From Gemmatimonadota bacterium (GTDB lineage Bacteria > JBHIER01 > G020348925), in NCBI GenBank assembly GCA_020348925.1, contig CP070758.1, positions 3,473,737 through 3,537,736 on the forward strand: a DNA stretch of 64,000 bases, in the 5' to 3' direction. The translations under genes were made by a program, and so were the position numbers. The notes under the pieces are model-generated. The model was not told the DNA's origin. It saw only the letters and a list, made by a program, of their open reading frames with translations, and ran no database searches. Below are positions 28,137 through 36,275 of the stretch, one piece after another. How positions within the stretch are numbered: position 1 is the stretch's first letter; every line of letters begins with the position of its first letter.

Positions 28137-29465
28137 TCAGAGATACTGTTCGACCTCCCAGGGCGTCACCTGCGTGGAGAAATCTCTCCACTCTCTCCGC
28201 TTCGCACCAACAAACTGTTCGGTCAGATGTTTGCCCAGGGCCTTTTTGAGGACAGCATCACCCTCCAGCTCATCAACGGCCTGGGCAATATTTCCGGGGA
28301 GCGTGGCTATCCCCATCTCCTCCAGCCGCTCGTCGCTGAAACCGTACACGTTCTCTTCGACGGGTTTCGGAGGCTTCCACTTTCGTTGCACGCCATCGAG
28401 CCCGGCAGCGAGCATACTGGCGAAGGCCAGATACGGGTTGCAGGATGTATCCGGACACCGCAGCTCCACCCGCGCTCCGACCCTGGCCTTACCCCGGGTC
28501 ACCTGGGGAATTCGCAAAAGTGCCGAGCGGTTCACCCGACCCCAACAGACATAGATAGGAGCCTCATAACCGGGTACGAGACGCTTGTAGGAATTGACCG
28601 TAGGGTCGACGACTGCAGCCAGCGCTCTGGCGTGCCGTATTTGGCCGGCCAGAAAGTGATAGGCCAGCTCCGAGAGATTGTATTTATCCCCTGGGGAGTA
28701 AAACAGGTTTTTCCCTCTCAGGTCGGCCAGACTCTGATGCACATGCATACCGCTCCCATTGATGCCGTAGATGGGCTTGGGCATGAAGGTCACTTTCAAG
28801 CCGCTGCCGATGGCATGGGTCTTGAGAGTCTGCTTCAGGGAAACGACGGCATCGGCCACGCGTAAGGCATTGTCATAGGAGATGTCAATCTCATGTTGCC
28901 CCTGGCTCACCTCATGATGGTAGGTCTCGCACTGAATTCCCATTTGGGCCATGCTTGTCATGGTATCCTGACAGATCCTCACCGCCCGGCTCTGGACGCC
29001 CAGGTCAAAATAGCCCTTACGGTCATGGGGAATGAGTTCCGGCAGTCGGTCCCGTTCCAGCAGGAAGAACTCGATTTCAGGACCAACATTGTAAACGAAG
29101 CCCAACTCCCTGGCCCGCTTCGCAACTCGCTTGAGGACTCCCCGGGGATCGCCCTCGAAGGGTTCTTCATCTGGAGTATAGACATCGCAGATGATCTGGG
29201 CGACCTTCCCCCCTTCGTTCGACCAGGGAAGGACTGAAAAGGTCTCGGGATCCAGTTTCAGAAGCATGTCCGACTCGTAGATTCGGGCAAATCCCTGAAT
29301 GGAGGATCCGTCAAACCAGACCCCGTGTTTTAAAGCGGAGCCGGCTTGTGCGGCCTGTATGGTCACTTTCTTCGGAACACCGGTGATATCCGTGAAGAGT
29401 AGATAAAGGAATTGGATCTTTTCCTTTTTTATCCTGGTCAGGAGCTCATCATTTCGGGCGCCCAT
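28137..29465 (-). CDS. glnA: Glutamine synthetase type I
   Basis: The 442-residue product condenses ammonia and glutamate to glutamine with ATP. Visible motifs are VWFDGSSIQGFARIYESDM, the metal ligands in NVGPEIEFFL, GQHEIDISYDNAL, the ATP-site NGSGMHVHQSL, VNSYKRLVPGYEAP and GRVNRSALLRIPQ. The size and the lack of the NLYDLPP adenylylation motif put it in the GSI-alpha-like group, so control by adenylylation is unlikely. The start at 29465 has AAAGGAGGG. A promoter with good boxes is at 29689-29717, leaving a leader of about 215 bases. Confidence 0.95.
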   Translation of the reverse strand: MGARNDELLTRIKKEKIQFLYLLFTDITGVPKKVTIQAAQAGSALKHGVWFDGSSIQGFARIYESDMLLKLDPETFSVLPWSNEGGKVAQIICDVYTPDEEPFEGDPRGVLKRVAKRARELGFVYNVGPEIEFFLLERDRLPELIPHDRKGYFDLGVQSRAVRICQDTMTSMAQMGIQCETYHHEVSQGQHEIDISYDNALRVADAVVSLKQTLKTHAIGSGLKVTFMPKPIYGINGSGMHVHQSLADLRGKNLFYSPGDKYNLSELAYHFLAGQIRHARALAAVVDPTVNSYKRLVPGYEAPIYVCWGRVNRSALLRIPQVTRGKARVGARVELRCPDTSCNPYLAFASMLAAGLDGVQRKWKPPKPVEENVYGFSDERLEEMGIATLPGNIAQAVDELEGDAVLKKALGKHLTEQFVGAKRREWRDFSTQVTPWEVEQYL

Positions 29466-29932
29466 TATTCCCTCCTTTCATCTTCGCTCATTGACACCCA
29501 ATTCCCTTCTCTTAAAAATTTCGAGGATGCGTCGGATTATTATCCCATTCAAAAACGATTCTTTTGCTTCAAAGAACACTCAGAACGTGTCGAAGATTCT
29601 CAACACGATCGTATTTCAATTCAAAACACTTGTATGAGCGACCGAGATCTTCTTCGGGTTTGACCTGCCGTCCGGTAAGATCGGCCAAATAATAGCCCCG
29701 TAATAAAGACGTGTCAAGATGTTTTTTCAGAAATGCACCATCTCACGAAGAAATCCCATTTCTTCCTTGAATTCCGGGGCGAAATTGTTTTATTTTTGTG
29801 AAATTTTTGACCGGGATCTCTCATACGTGGTCACTGTACCATTCACCCATACACGACTGTGCATACACGTATTCATGCGCATCCAAACAAAACCATTTAA
29901 ATTCTTGTCCGATTTCCACCAAAGGACACGAC
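29466..29932. other. Divergent intergenic region between glnA and the first NSS transporter
   Basis: This 467-base AT-rich gap carries the glnA promoter (29689-29717) and presumably an unresolved plus-strand promoter for the transporter. Short open frames in it lack ribosome sites or recognisable features. Confidence 0.55.
29689..29717 (-). promoter_or_regulatory. Sigma70-like promoter of glnA
   Basis: On the minus strand, TTGACA (29712-29717) and TATTAT (29689-29694) have a 17-base spacer, upstream of glnA. Confidence 0.6.
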
Positions 29933-31438
29933 ATGCACCTTGAACGGGAACGGTGGGCCAGCCGGGGCGTATTCATTGTCGCGGCCGTGGGAGCGGCCAT
30001 CGGTCTGGGCAACGTCTGGCGGTTCCCCTATAAAGTCTATCAATCCGGAGGAGGTGCCTTCCTCATCCCCTACTTCGTGGCCCTGTTCGTGGCAGGCATT
30101 CCCCTGCTCATCATGGAGTTCGGACTGGGCCAATATTTTCAGGGCGCCGCACCGAAAGCCCTCAACCGAATCCGACCATCATTTGAAGGCATCGGCTGGT
30201 GGGCCATCGGAATAAGTGCCCTCATCGCCATCTATTATTGCGTTATCTTGGCCTATGCCTGGAACTACCTCTTTCTTTCCATCGGCAAAGCCTGGGGCAC
30301 GGACCCGGCAAGTTTCTACTCCGATCTCTTTCTCAAAAAGACTGCCGGACCTCACATTCAAGGGCGACTGTGTCTGCCCATCGTCGGCGGACTGGCCCTG
30401 TCCTGGATCGCCGTTGCGCTCAGCATCTACAAGGGAATCGGACGTGTGGGCAAGGTGGTCATGGTCACGGTCCCTCTGCCGGCTCTGTTGCTGGTCATCA
30501 TGTTTTTCCGGGGCATCACCCTGCCCGGGGCGGGCGAGGGGATCGCCCTCTATCTCAATCCCGACTTCTCGCGCCTGGCCGATCCGCACATCTGGCTCCT
30601 GGCCTTCAGCCAGGTCTTCTTCTCCGTCGGCCTGGGCTGGGGTATCATGATCGCCTACGCCAGCTACCGGTCAAAGTCGGCGGAGATCAACAACAGTGCC
30701 TTCATCACCTGCCTGTCGGACGTCGGGATCTCGTTCTTCGGCGGATTTGCCGTCTTCAGCGCCCTCGGTTTCCTGACCCACGGTCTGACCGGGGTTGAGC
30801 TGGCCGGCAGAATGGACGCCATCGGCTCCGGAAGCTCCCTGGCTTTTATCGCCTACCCGCTTCTGATAAACGAACTGGGCTCCCTCGGCTCCCTTTTCGG
30901 CGTCATCTTCTTTATCATGTTACTGACCCTGGGCATCGACTCGGCCTTCGCCATGGTTGAGGCAGCCGTTGCCGGGCTCACCGACAAATGGCCTTTTCCC
31001 AAAGGAAAGGCCGTCATCATCTTCTGTTTTTTCGGCTTCCTCTTAGGGATCCCTCTCGCTCTGGGCTCTGGATCGCACTGGATCGACATCATCGATCACT
31101 GGATCGGCGATGTCGGGCTCGTTGCCGTGGCGCTCCTCCAATGTCTCGCTGTAGGTTGGTTTTACGATCTCAAGGAGCTCCGGGCCTTTGTCAACTCGGT
31201 GTCGGAGTTTCGAATCGGTCGCTGGTGGGAATGGTTCATCCGTTATCTCATACCGATGTGCCTCATATTGACGCTCTTTTTCTGGTTCAAGGGCGAACTG
31301 TCCGCACCCTTCGGCTCCTCAAACAATCCGCCATATCCTGAGTGGACGCTCTGGGTAGGTGGCTGGGGACTGACCATCGCACTCATCGTTGTGAGTTTTC
31401 TGTTGGGGCGCACCAGGTGGAAAAAGGAGAGAAAATGA
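29933..31438 (+). CDS. Sodium-dependent NSS-family transporter
   Basis: I place the start at 29933 (MHLERERWASRGVFIVAAVG) because AAAGGA precedes it and the family N-terminus begins here; the open frame extends 45 codons upstream without homology. The product is about 501 residues with around 12 membrane helices. The NSS sodium and substrate signature AAIGLGNVWRFPYKVYQSGG is in helix 1, and LGLGWGIMIAYASYRSKSAE-type sequence is in helix 6. NSS proteins import amino acids or related amines with sodium. The gene overlaps a small MetS-like gene by 4 bases (ATGA), which favours a MetP-like methionine or alanine importer. Its GC content looks higher than that of genes before 23 kb. Confidence 0.9.
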   Translation: MHLERERWASRGVFIVAAVGAAIGLGNVWRFPYKVYQSGGGAFLIPYFVALFVAGIPLLIMEFGLGQYFQGAAPKALNRIRPSFEGIGWWAIGISALIAIYYCVILAYAWNYLFLSIGKAWGTDPASFYSDLFLKKTAGPHIQGRLCLPIVGGLALSWIAVALSIYKGIGRVGKVVMVTVPLPALLLVIMFFRGITLPGAGEGIALYLNPDFSRLADPHIWLLAFSQVFFSVGLGWGIMIAYASYRSKSAEINNSAFITCLSDVGISFFGGFAVFSALGFLTHGLTGVELAGRMDAIGSGSSLAFIAYPLLINELGSLGSLFGVIFFIMLLTLGIDSAFAMVEAAVAGLTDKWPFPKGKAVIIFCFFGFLLGIPLALGSGSHWIDIIDHWIGDVGLVAVALLQCLAVGWFYDLKELRAFVNSVSEFRIGRWWEWFIRYLIPMCLILTLFFWFKGELSAPFGSSNNPPYPEWTLWVGGWGLTIALIVVSFLLGRTRWKKERK

Positions 31439-31590
31439 CCATATCACTCGGTGGTTGGTTGACCCTGATCATAGGCGGTATTGTTCTCTACGGAGGACTC
31501 ATCCTCTGTCTGAGCATTGCCTTAAAGAAGGGACGACATCTCCAATCGAATAAAGAATCGGATAAGCGAGTATACCCAAATAATGCTTAA
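31435..31590 (+). CDS. MetS-like small subunit of NSS transporter
   Basis: The 51-residue product starts inside the stop of the transporter gene (ATGA overlap), with AAAAAGGAGAG as ribosome site. It has one membrane helix (WLTLIIGGIVLYGGLILCLSIALKKG) and a short basic, polar tail. This is the layout of MetS, the small subunit required for Corynebacterium MetP methionine uptake, and of similar small proteins found next to many NSS genes. The longer open frame upstream is coding shadow. The assignment is by position and topology rather than strong sequence motif. Confidence 0.8.
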   Translation: MTISLGGWLTLIIGGIVLYGGLILCLSIALKKGRHLQSNKESDKRVYPNNA

Positions 31591-31600
31591 ATTAAAACAA

Positions 31601-31696
31601 AAGCTGTCATTTCTGCGCATGCAGGAATCTCCTCGATTTGCGCAACATACTTTCAATTAATGAGATTCCGGGATAAACCCGGAATGACATAGCTTT
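31601..31696. repeat. Composite palindromic GTCATT-type intergenic repeat
   Basis: The outer arms AAGCTGTCATT and AATGACATAGCTT are inverted copies. Each half holds its own inner palindrome (CTGCGCATGCAG; ATTCCGGGATAAACCCGGAAT) joined to GGAATCTC/GAGATTCC. It resembles widespread bacterial GTCATTCC...GGAATCTC dispersed repeats. The rest of the 31591-31954 gap shows no gene. Confidence 0.6.
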
Positions 31697-31954
31697 AAAT
31701 CGTGGAAAGTGGTGCAGAACCATGTTCAAAACCAATATTCTTTTTAACTCTCTAAATATGTTTATCTTACGTCATATTTAAGTTGATTTAATGAATAATC
31801 CAGCTCGTGCGAACTACTGGAGACGAAATAAAAATCGGACGAATATTCAAGGTGAAAATTCTTGGTTTTCGTCGAAGCTGATATTAATATTATCCCGACA
31901 TGTTTGAAAATACACAACCGGCATTCACATTCAATTCATCCAGGGAGCTGATGC

Positions 31955-33328
31955 ATGAACGATCCTGAATCGATTCAGAGAGAGCAATGGGGTACGAAAA
32001 TCGGATTTATCCTGGCGGCGGCCGGCTCGGCCATCGGCCTGGGCAACGTCTGGAAATTCCCCTATATCACCGGTGAAAACGGCGGGGCCGCCTTTGTCCT
32101 CGTCTATCTTTTCTGTATCGTCATCATCGGCTGGCCCATCATGCTGGCCGAGCTGACTATCGGCCGCAAAGCTCAGCGAAATCCCGTGGGAGCCTTCAAG
32201 ATTCTGAAGCCCAACTCCCTCTGGTTCCTGGTGGGATCCCTCGGCATTCTGGCCGGTTTTTTCATCCTCTCCTACTACAGCGTCGTTGCCGGCTGGATGA
32301 TGGCCTATGCCTATAAAGCCGTCACAGGGGTCTTTCAGAATTTTCCTGCCCCGGCAAGTGCCGGAGAACACTTCGGCCAGTTCTCCGCAAGTCCGTTATG
32401 GTCGATCGTCATCCACGCACTCTTCATGATCTTGTGCATATTGATCGTCTCCAAGGGCATCAAAGGCGGCATCGAGCGATGGAGCAAGATTCTGATGCCT
32501 GTGCTCTTCATCATTCTGATCCTTCTCGTTATTCGGGGCGTCACCCTGCCGGGTGGAAGCAGGGGCCTGTCCTTTCTGTTCAAGCCCGATTTCAGCAGCA
32601 TCACCCCGACGGCGGTCCTCATCGCCCTGGGGCATGCCTTTTTCACCCTCAGCTTGGGCATGGGCGCCATGATTACCTACGGCAGCTACATGTCCGAATC
32701 CGAGAACCTGCCCTTCAACGGACTCATGGTCGTCTTTCTCGACACCTTCATCGCCCTCCTGGCCGGCGTGGCCATTTTCACGTCCGTCTTTGCCATGAAT
32801 CTCGACCCGACCGCCGGCCCCGGACTCGTCTTTCACGTCCTACCGGCCGTGTTTCAACAGATGCCAGGCGGGATCCTGTTCGGGACGCTCTTTTTTCTCC
32901 TCATGACCATCGCCGCCCTCACCTCAGGCATCTCCCTTCTTGAAGTGGTCTCGGCCTACTTCATCGACGAACAGGGATGGAAGCGGCAGCGAGCCGTTCT
33001 GAGCACCGGTGCGATCATATTTCTCATCGGTATTCCCTCGGCCCTCTCCTTCGGATTGATGAGGAACTGGACCTTTTTCTTCAAGATGAACGTCTTCGAT
33101 TTCGTCGATTTCCTGGCGGTCAATTACATGCTGCCCATCGGCGGACTGATGATCGCTTTCTTCGCCGGCTGGATCTGGGGCAGCCACAGAGTCATCGAGG
33201 AGATGAGAGTGGGCAATCCCAATTTTCTCGCCGGCCCCTACTGGAGCTTCCTCGTCCGTTTCATCACACCCCTCGGCATCCTCGTCGTCATCGGCGCCGT
33301 CGTCTTCGGCGGCGTGCGGTTTAATTAA
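31955..33328 (+). CDS. Sodium-dependent NSS-family transporter (second copy)
   Basis: The 457-residue product begins with QREQWGTKIGFILAAAGSAI and carries the NSS signature GLGNVWKFPYITGENGGAAF. About 11-12 membrane helices end at VVIGAVVFGGVRFN. ALGHAFFTLSLGMGAMITYG marks the sodium-site helix 6 region. An AGGGAGCTGATGC ribosome site precedes 31955. It is only distantly similar to the upstream NSS protein and probably has a different substrate. No small MetS-like gene follows; the 33329-33533 flank has no credible short gene. The two transporters are separated by a 364-base gap with a palindromic repeat, so they may be transcribed separately. Confidence 0.92.
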   Translation: MNDPESIQREQWGTKIGFILAAAGSAIGLGNVWKFPYITGENGGAAFVLVYLFCIVIIGWPIMLAELTIGRKAQRNPVGAFKILKPNSLWFLVGSLGILAGFFILSYYSVVAGWMMAYAYKAVTGVFQNFPAPASAGEHFGQFSASPLWSIVIHALFMILCILIVSKGIKGGIERWSKILMPVLFIILILLVIRGVTLPGGSRGLSFLFKPDFSSITPTAVLIALGHAFFTLSLGMGAMITYGSYMSESENLPFNGLMVVFLDTFIALLAGVAIFTSVFAMNLDPTAGPGLVFHVLPAVFQQMPGGILFGTLFFLLMTIAALTSGISLLEVVSAYFIDEQGWKRQRAVLSTGAIIFLIGIPSALSFGLMRNWTFFFKMNVFDFVDFLAVNYMLPIGGLMIAFFAGWIWGSHRVIEEMRVGNPNFLAGPYWSFLVRFITPLGILVVIGAVVFGGVRFN

Positions 33329-33533
33329 ATTCCTTTGAGTTCGTCCTAAAACTCCAGAGTGACTCCACAATCATTGTGAGCCATGAACCACAGCGGTTCA
33401 TAGCGTGGCAACCCCACTCGGGAAGGTGTTAAACTCCCTCTCGCATCCACGCATCATACTTTTTGGGGCAACATCTATACTCTTACCCCAGTGCGGAGCC
33501 TATTATTCACTGATCAGTAAAAGATCGACGTTA

Positions 33534-33935
33534 CTATTCCACAATGTGAGATTTGAGATTGGTGTGTTCTGAAATCAGTTCGAAGTGATGATCAGAGTGT
33601 AGGAGAAGACACTTGGAGTTCAATGCCACTGAGGCGATAAGAACATCAGTTGATGGGATGGTCAGACCTTTCCGCCGAAGTTCGAAGGAGAGTCGGCTCG
33701 CAGAAAGCCAAACACGGTCTGTTACAGGCAAATAGTGGAGTGCCTGGAGCTCCTCCAAGAGCTCAACGTACTCTTTGGGCGTACGAGTCCCGCCAAGAAG
33801 CTCCACAAGAATCATCCCACACGTGGCGGCTGATCCTTCAGAAATGATTCTCCCTACCTCCTTTTTTGGAGCTTCCGGTGCCCCCTCCTTGAAAACCAAG
33901 ATCCATAATGACGTATCGATAAGAACAGGACTCAT
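33534..33935 (-). CDS. vapC: VapC-type PIN-domain toxin
   Basis: The 133-residue product has the PIN RNase fold acidic residues: Asp in VLIDTSLWILVF (Asp 7), Glu in MILVELLGG (about 44), Asp in STDVLIASVAL (about 99) and Asp in LHSDHHFELI (about 117). VapC toxins cleave tRNA or rRNA to halt growth. Its start codon overlaps the VapB stop by 4 bases (ATGA), the usual order and coupling of such operons. All catalytic positions are present, so the toxin looks intact. Confidence 0.92.
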   Translation of the reverse strand: MSPVLIDTSLWILVFKEGAPEAPKKEVGRIISEGSAATCGMILVELLGGTRTPKEYVELLEELQALHYLPVTDRVWLSASRLSFELRRKGLTIPSTDVLIASVALNSKCLLLHSDHHFELISEHTNLKSHIVE

Positions 33936-34135
33936 TCATCCGCCCGCATTTTTTCCAACTCTTTATGGGTGAGGTTCAGATTGAAATTTCCCAATCTGTT
34001 CACCAGCCTTTTTCTCCGTTTCGCATGAATAATCTCTCGAAGTGACATATTGATAAGTTCCCTTTTTGTCTTGGCCTTCGTCAACTTCATTGCTTTCTGG
34101 AGCAGGTCATCATCTATGTCAATAGTCGATCTCAA
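33932..34135 (-). CDS. vapB: VapB-type antitoxin
   Basis: The 67-residue product starts MRSTIDIDDDLLQKAMKLTK, a ribbon-helix-helix DNA-binding start typical of VapB antitoxins, then has a charged C-terminal toxin-binding tail (NLTHKELEKMRADE). The start is TTG at 34135 with a near-perfect AAGGAGGTGATG ribosome site. It overlaps vapC by 4 bases. The protein should neutralise VapC and repress its own promoter at 34158-34185. Confidence 0.9.
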   Translation of the reverse strand: MRSTIDIDDDLLQKAMKLTKAKTKRELINMSLREIIHAKRRKRLVNRLGNFNLNLTHKELEKMRADE

Positions 34136-34157
34136 GTGACATCACCTCCTTATGCGA

Positions 34158-34185
34158 AATATATAAATATTATGTGCGATGTCAA
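34158..34185 (-). promoter_or_regulatory. vapBC promoter
   Basis: On the minus strand, TTGACA (34180-34185) and TATATT (34158-34163) have a 16-base spacer, ending just before the vapB ribosome site. The AT-rich ATATTTATATAT stretch across the -10 box is a plausible antitoxin operator. Confidence 0.6.
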
Positions 34186-34361
34186 CACATTTTTTATGCC
34201 ATATGTTACAGTATTTATCTCTAAATTATTAAACTGGTTCCATAACCCCTGTTTGTGAATCAAAGTGAAAGGGAATCTCAATTTCCAAGGCCACCGCACA
34301 AAAAAAGTGCCGAACTTACAATATTACATCGGCCTCTGACCACTGGTCACAAATAAATGTC

Positions 34362-34395
34362 AAACCTCCCGGAAGCTCGAACCTCCGGGAGGTTT
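34362..34395 (-). terminator. Hairpin terminator after the GW-repeat protein gene
   Basis: Inverted CCTCCCGGA/TCCGGGAGG arms lie 54 bases after the stop at 34449 (minus strand). The block to about 34436, with GATCCTTCG...CTCAGGACATGCTTTT, is repeated at 43593-43665 after another surface-protein gene. The rest of the 34136-34448 gap is AT-rich without a gene. Confidence 0.7.
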
Positions 34396-34448
34396 CTTCT
34401 TAGATCCTTCGCTTCAGCTCAGGACATGCTTTTAGACTTTTTTCTCCG

Positions 34449-35798
34449 CTATTTCATGAGCACCATCCGTCTGGTGTCAGTGTCATTGTCTGTTTCGATT
34501 CGATAGAAATAGACACCGGCAGGCAATTGGGTCGCATCCCAGGAAATACTGTAATAGCCGGCCTCCAGCGCATCATCCACAAGATCACCAACAATTTGCC
34601 CCAGCATGTTGTACACCCTCAGCCTCACCTGACCCTCCTCCGGCAAACCAAACTCGATGGTGGTCTCAGGATTGAAGGGATTGGGGTAGTTCTGGGACAG
34701 GACAAATTCCTCAGGCACCCCGGCTCCTGCCTTGGCCACCAACCTTTCACGCGAAGGCCGCCTCACCTCCAGCGTCACGTCGTCCGTCTTCGTCGCGCTC
34801 CCATCATCACCCACAATAGTCAATAGATAGTCCCCTACACCCACACTGCGCGTCACCTGGACCACCAACATCACCGTCTCTGATCCCCGGGCCGGCACCG
34901 TCACCACAGCACCAGGATCGAAGTAGTACCGCCTCGTCCCAGGCGGCAAGCCCGTCACACTCAAGCTCACCGAACTGGTGTAGCAATCGACGGAGCTGAC
35001 CGTCACATCGTAGGTGGCCGTCCCCAGAAACCCTCCAAACCACTCCACCCTGGCCACAGCCGGGACTGCACTCACGTCGAAATCGGACGAGCCTCCGAAG
35101 TCCGGATCGTTCTGATCAACAAGCCCGTCGCAGTCGTTGTCCTGACCGTCACACACTTCAGCGTTACCGGGGTAGTTATTGGGGTTGGCATCGTCACAAT
35201 CACACACGGTTCCGGCCCCGTCGCCGTCACCATTGGCCTGATCCGGATTGAACGTGCCCGGGCAGTTGTCTGTGGCATCATCCACGCCATCCCCGTCAGT
35301 ATCCGTGAAAGTGGTGACGACATTGTATGCCGGGGAGGTATTCTTGAAGTGGATCCAGCCGATATTCTCCCCCCAGGCATAGCCGTCAAAGCTGCCGGTG
35401 AGAGGATCGATGGTTACTCCACCATATGTGGGATTGAAGTTGATCCAGCCTACGTTGGTGCCCCAGGCGTAACCGGACAGGTTGCCTGAGACATCCCTGT
35501 TGACACCGTAATTCGTCGCTGAGGTGTTGTCGTAGGAGTGACCACCGTTGCTCTCATGGGTGCCCAGTCTGATCCAGCCGATGTTCTCGGCCCAGGCGTA
35601 ACCCTCCAGGTGGTCGGCGTAGACCGTCACGCCGCCGTTGACTGGCCGGAAATTGAGCCAGCCCACGTTGGTCCCCCAGGCCCACTTGTCCACCGGGTCG
35701 ATGTTGCCGGTCTGTGCCTGGAGTACGCCACTTATACTCAGCAGGAGCAGAGCAGTCAATACGGAATATTTCATGCCCGCTATCATTTTCCTACTCAT
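34449..35798 (-). CDS. Secreted GW-repeat / MopE-like protein with sorting-like module
   Basis: The start at 35798 (MSRKMIAGMKYSVLTALLLL) has GGAGGGAACATT before it and gives a signal peptide; the product is 449 residues. Four repeats with alternating cores follow at residues 30-160: WAWGTNVGWLNF, YAWAENIGWIRL, YAWGTNVGWINF and YAWGENIGWIHF. A TSP3-like calcium repeat (DTDGDGVDDATDNCPGTFNP) leads into a MopE-like metal-binding motif, CDCDDANPNNYPG...EVCDGQDNDCDG. An Ig-like domain and a C-terminal FlgD/T9SS-like module (QNYPNPFNPETTIEFGLP, final RRMVLMK) complete it. It is a probable calcium-binding surface protein of unknown function. Confidence 0.85.
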   Translation of the reverse strand: MSRKMIAGMKYSVLTALLLLSISGVLQAQTGNIDPVDKWAWGTNVGWLNFRPVNGGVTVYADHLEGYAWAENIGWIRLGTHESNGGHSYDNTSATNYGVNRDVSGNLSGYAWGTNVGWINFNPTYGGVTIDPLTGSFDGYAWGENIGWIHFKNTSPAYNVVTTFTDTDGDGVDDATDNCPGTFNPDQANGDGDGAGTVCDCDDANPNNYPGNAEVCDGQDNDCDGLVDQNDPDFGGSSDFDVSAVPAVARVEWFGGFLGTATYDVTVSSVDCYTSSVSLSVTGLPPGTRRYYFDPGAVVTVPARGSETVMLVVQVTRSVGVGDYLLTIVGDDGSATKTDDVTLEVRRPSRERLVAKAGAGVPEEFVLSQNYPNPFNPETTIEFGLPEEGQVRLRVYNMLGQIVGDLVDDALEAGYYSISWDATQLPAGVYFYRIETDNDTDTRRMVLMK

Positions 35799-35812
35799 AA
35801 TGTTCCCTCCTC

Positions 35813-36253
35813 TCATCTCAGAGAAAAATGAAAAATCAAACATCGAAAAGCAAAATGACAGATGAAAATGCAAAATGACCTCTTTCCTTTCAGGGTCAAT
35901 ATGTTCGTTGCGAATATCTTGCTTATTTCATCCTGCTCCTTCAAAAACCAATCCACTTCTTTTGCCCCTGCGCGTTTGCTATCCCGGAGAAGAGCAAGCC
36001 AGAGTTTACTCTCGTTGGCAGATTTCAATGACGTGTTGAGATAGTTTGTGAAATCCTTTTTACTGCTTCCCGACTGGCCCCCAATGTAATTCCCAGGAAT
36101 AATTGCACCACTGCGCAACAGTTGATCTCCAAGTCTTCTGGAAACGTTGTCCTTTGGCAAGCCATCCAGGAATTCAATGAGCTTTAAAACAAACCTGTAC
36201 AGCCTCTCCTTGAAATCCTTTTTGAATTTTGCCTTGTCATTTTGCATTTTCAT
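35813..36253 (-). CDS. Four-helix-bundle protein (23S rRNA IVP / Avd-like family)
   Basis: The product is about 146 residues, from MKMQNDKAKFKKDF (start at 36253, or 36247). The family core includes RLYRFVLKLIEFLDGLPKDN, RRLGDQLLRSGAIIPGNYIG, QSGSSKKDFTNYLNTSLKSA and ESKLWLALLRDSKRAGAKEV, ending with ILTLKGKR. This is the IVP/TIGR02436 four-helix bundle, a fold shared by the Avd accessory protein of diversity-generating retroelements. The gene starts 22 bases after the stop of a DUF1566 gene. Its two ends encode parts of an inverted repeat (35864-35879, 36236-36251), so the last 18 or so residues, which are Phe- and Cys-rich, read through repeat DNA. Such lone genes are common in uncultured bacteria; function is unknown. 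Confidence 0.82.
   Translation of the reverse strand: MKMQNDKAKFKKDFKERLYRFVLKLIEFLDGLPKDNVSRRLGDQLLRSGAIIPGNYIGGQSGSSKKDFTNYLNTSLKSANESKLWLALLRDSKRAGAKEVDWFLKEQDEISKIFATNILTLKGKRSFCIFICHFAFRCLIFHFSLR
35831..35880. repeat. Terminal repeat of the four-helix-bundle gene unit
   Basis: GAAAATGCAAAATGAC at 35864-35879 recurs as an exact inverted copy at 36236-36251, bracketing the four-helix-bundle gene. The longer block from 35831 also recurs as a direct copy at 42335-42378 with few mismatches, where no such gene is present. Confidence 0.7.
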
Positions 36254-36275
36254 TCTTGATCTTTGACTTGAAGAT

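Noticed and set aside
29798..29932. Upstream extension of the first NSS transporter
   Set aside because: The extra 45 codons have no family similarity; a ribosome site precedes the internal ATG at 29933.
31342..31434. Upstream extension of the small MetS-like frame
   Set aside because: It overlaps the transporter gene in another frame; the ATGA overlap start at 31435 has a good ribosome site.
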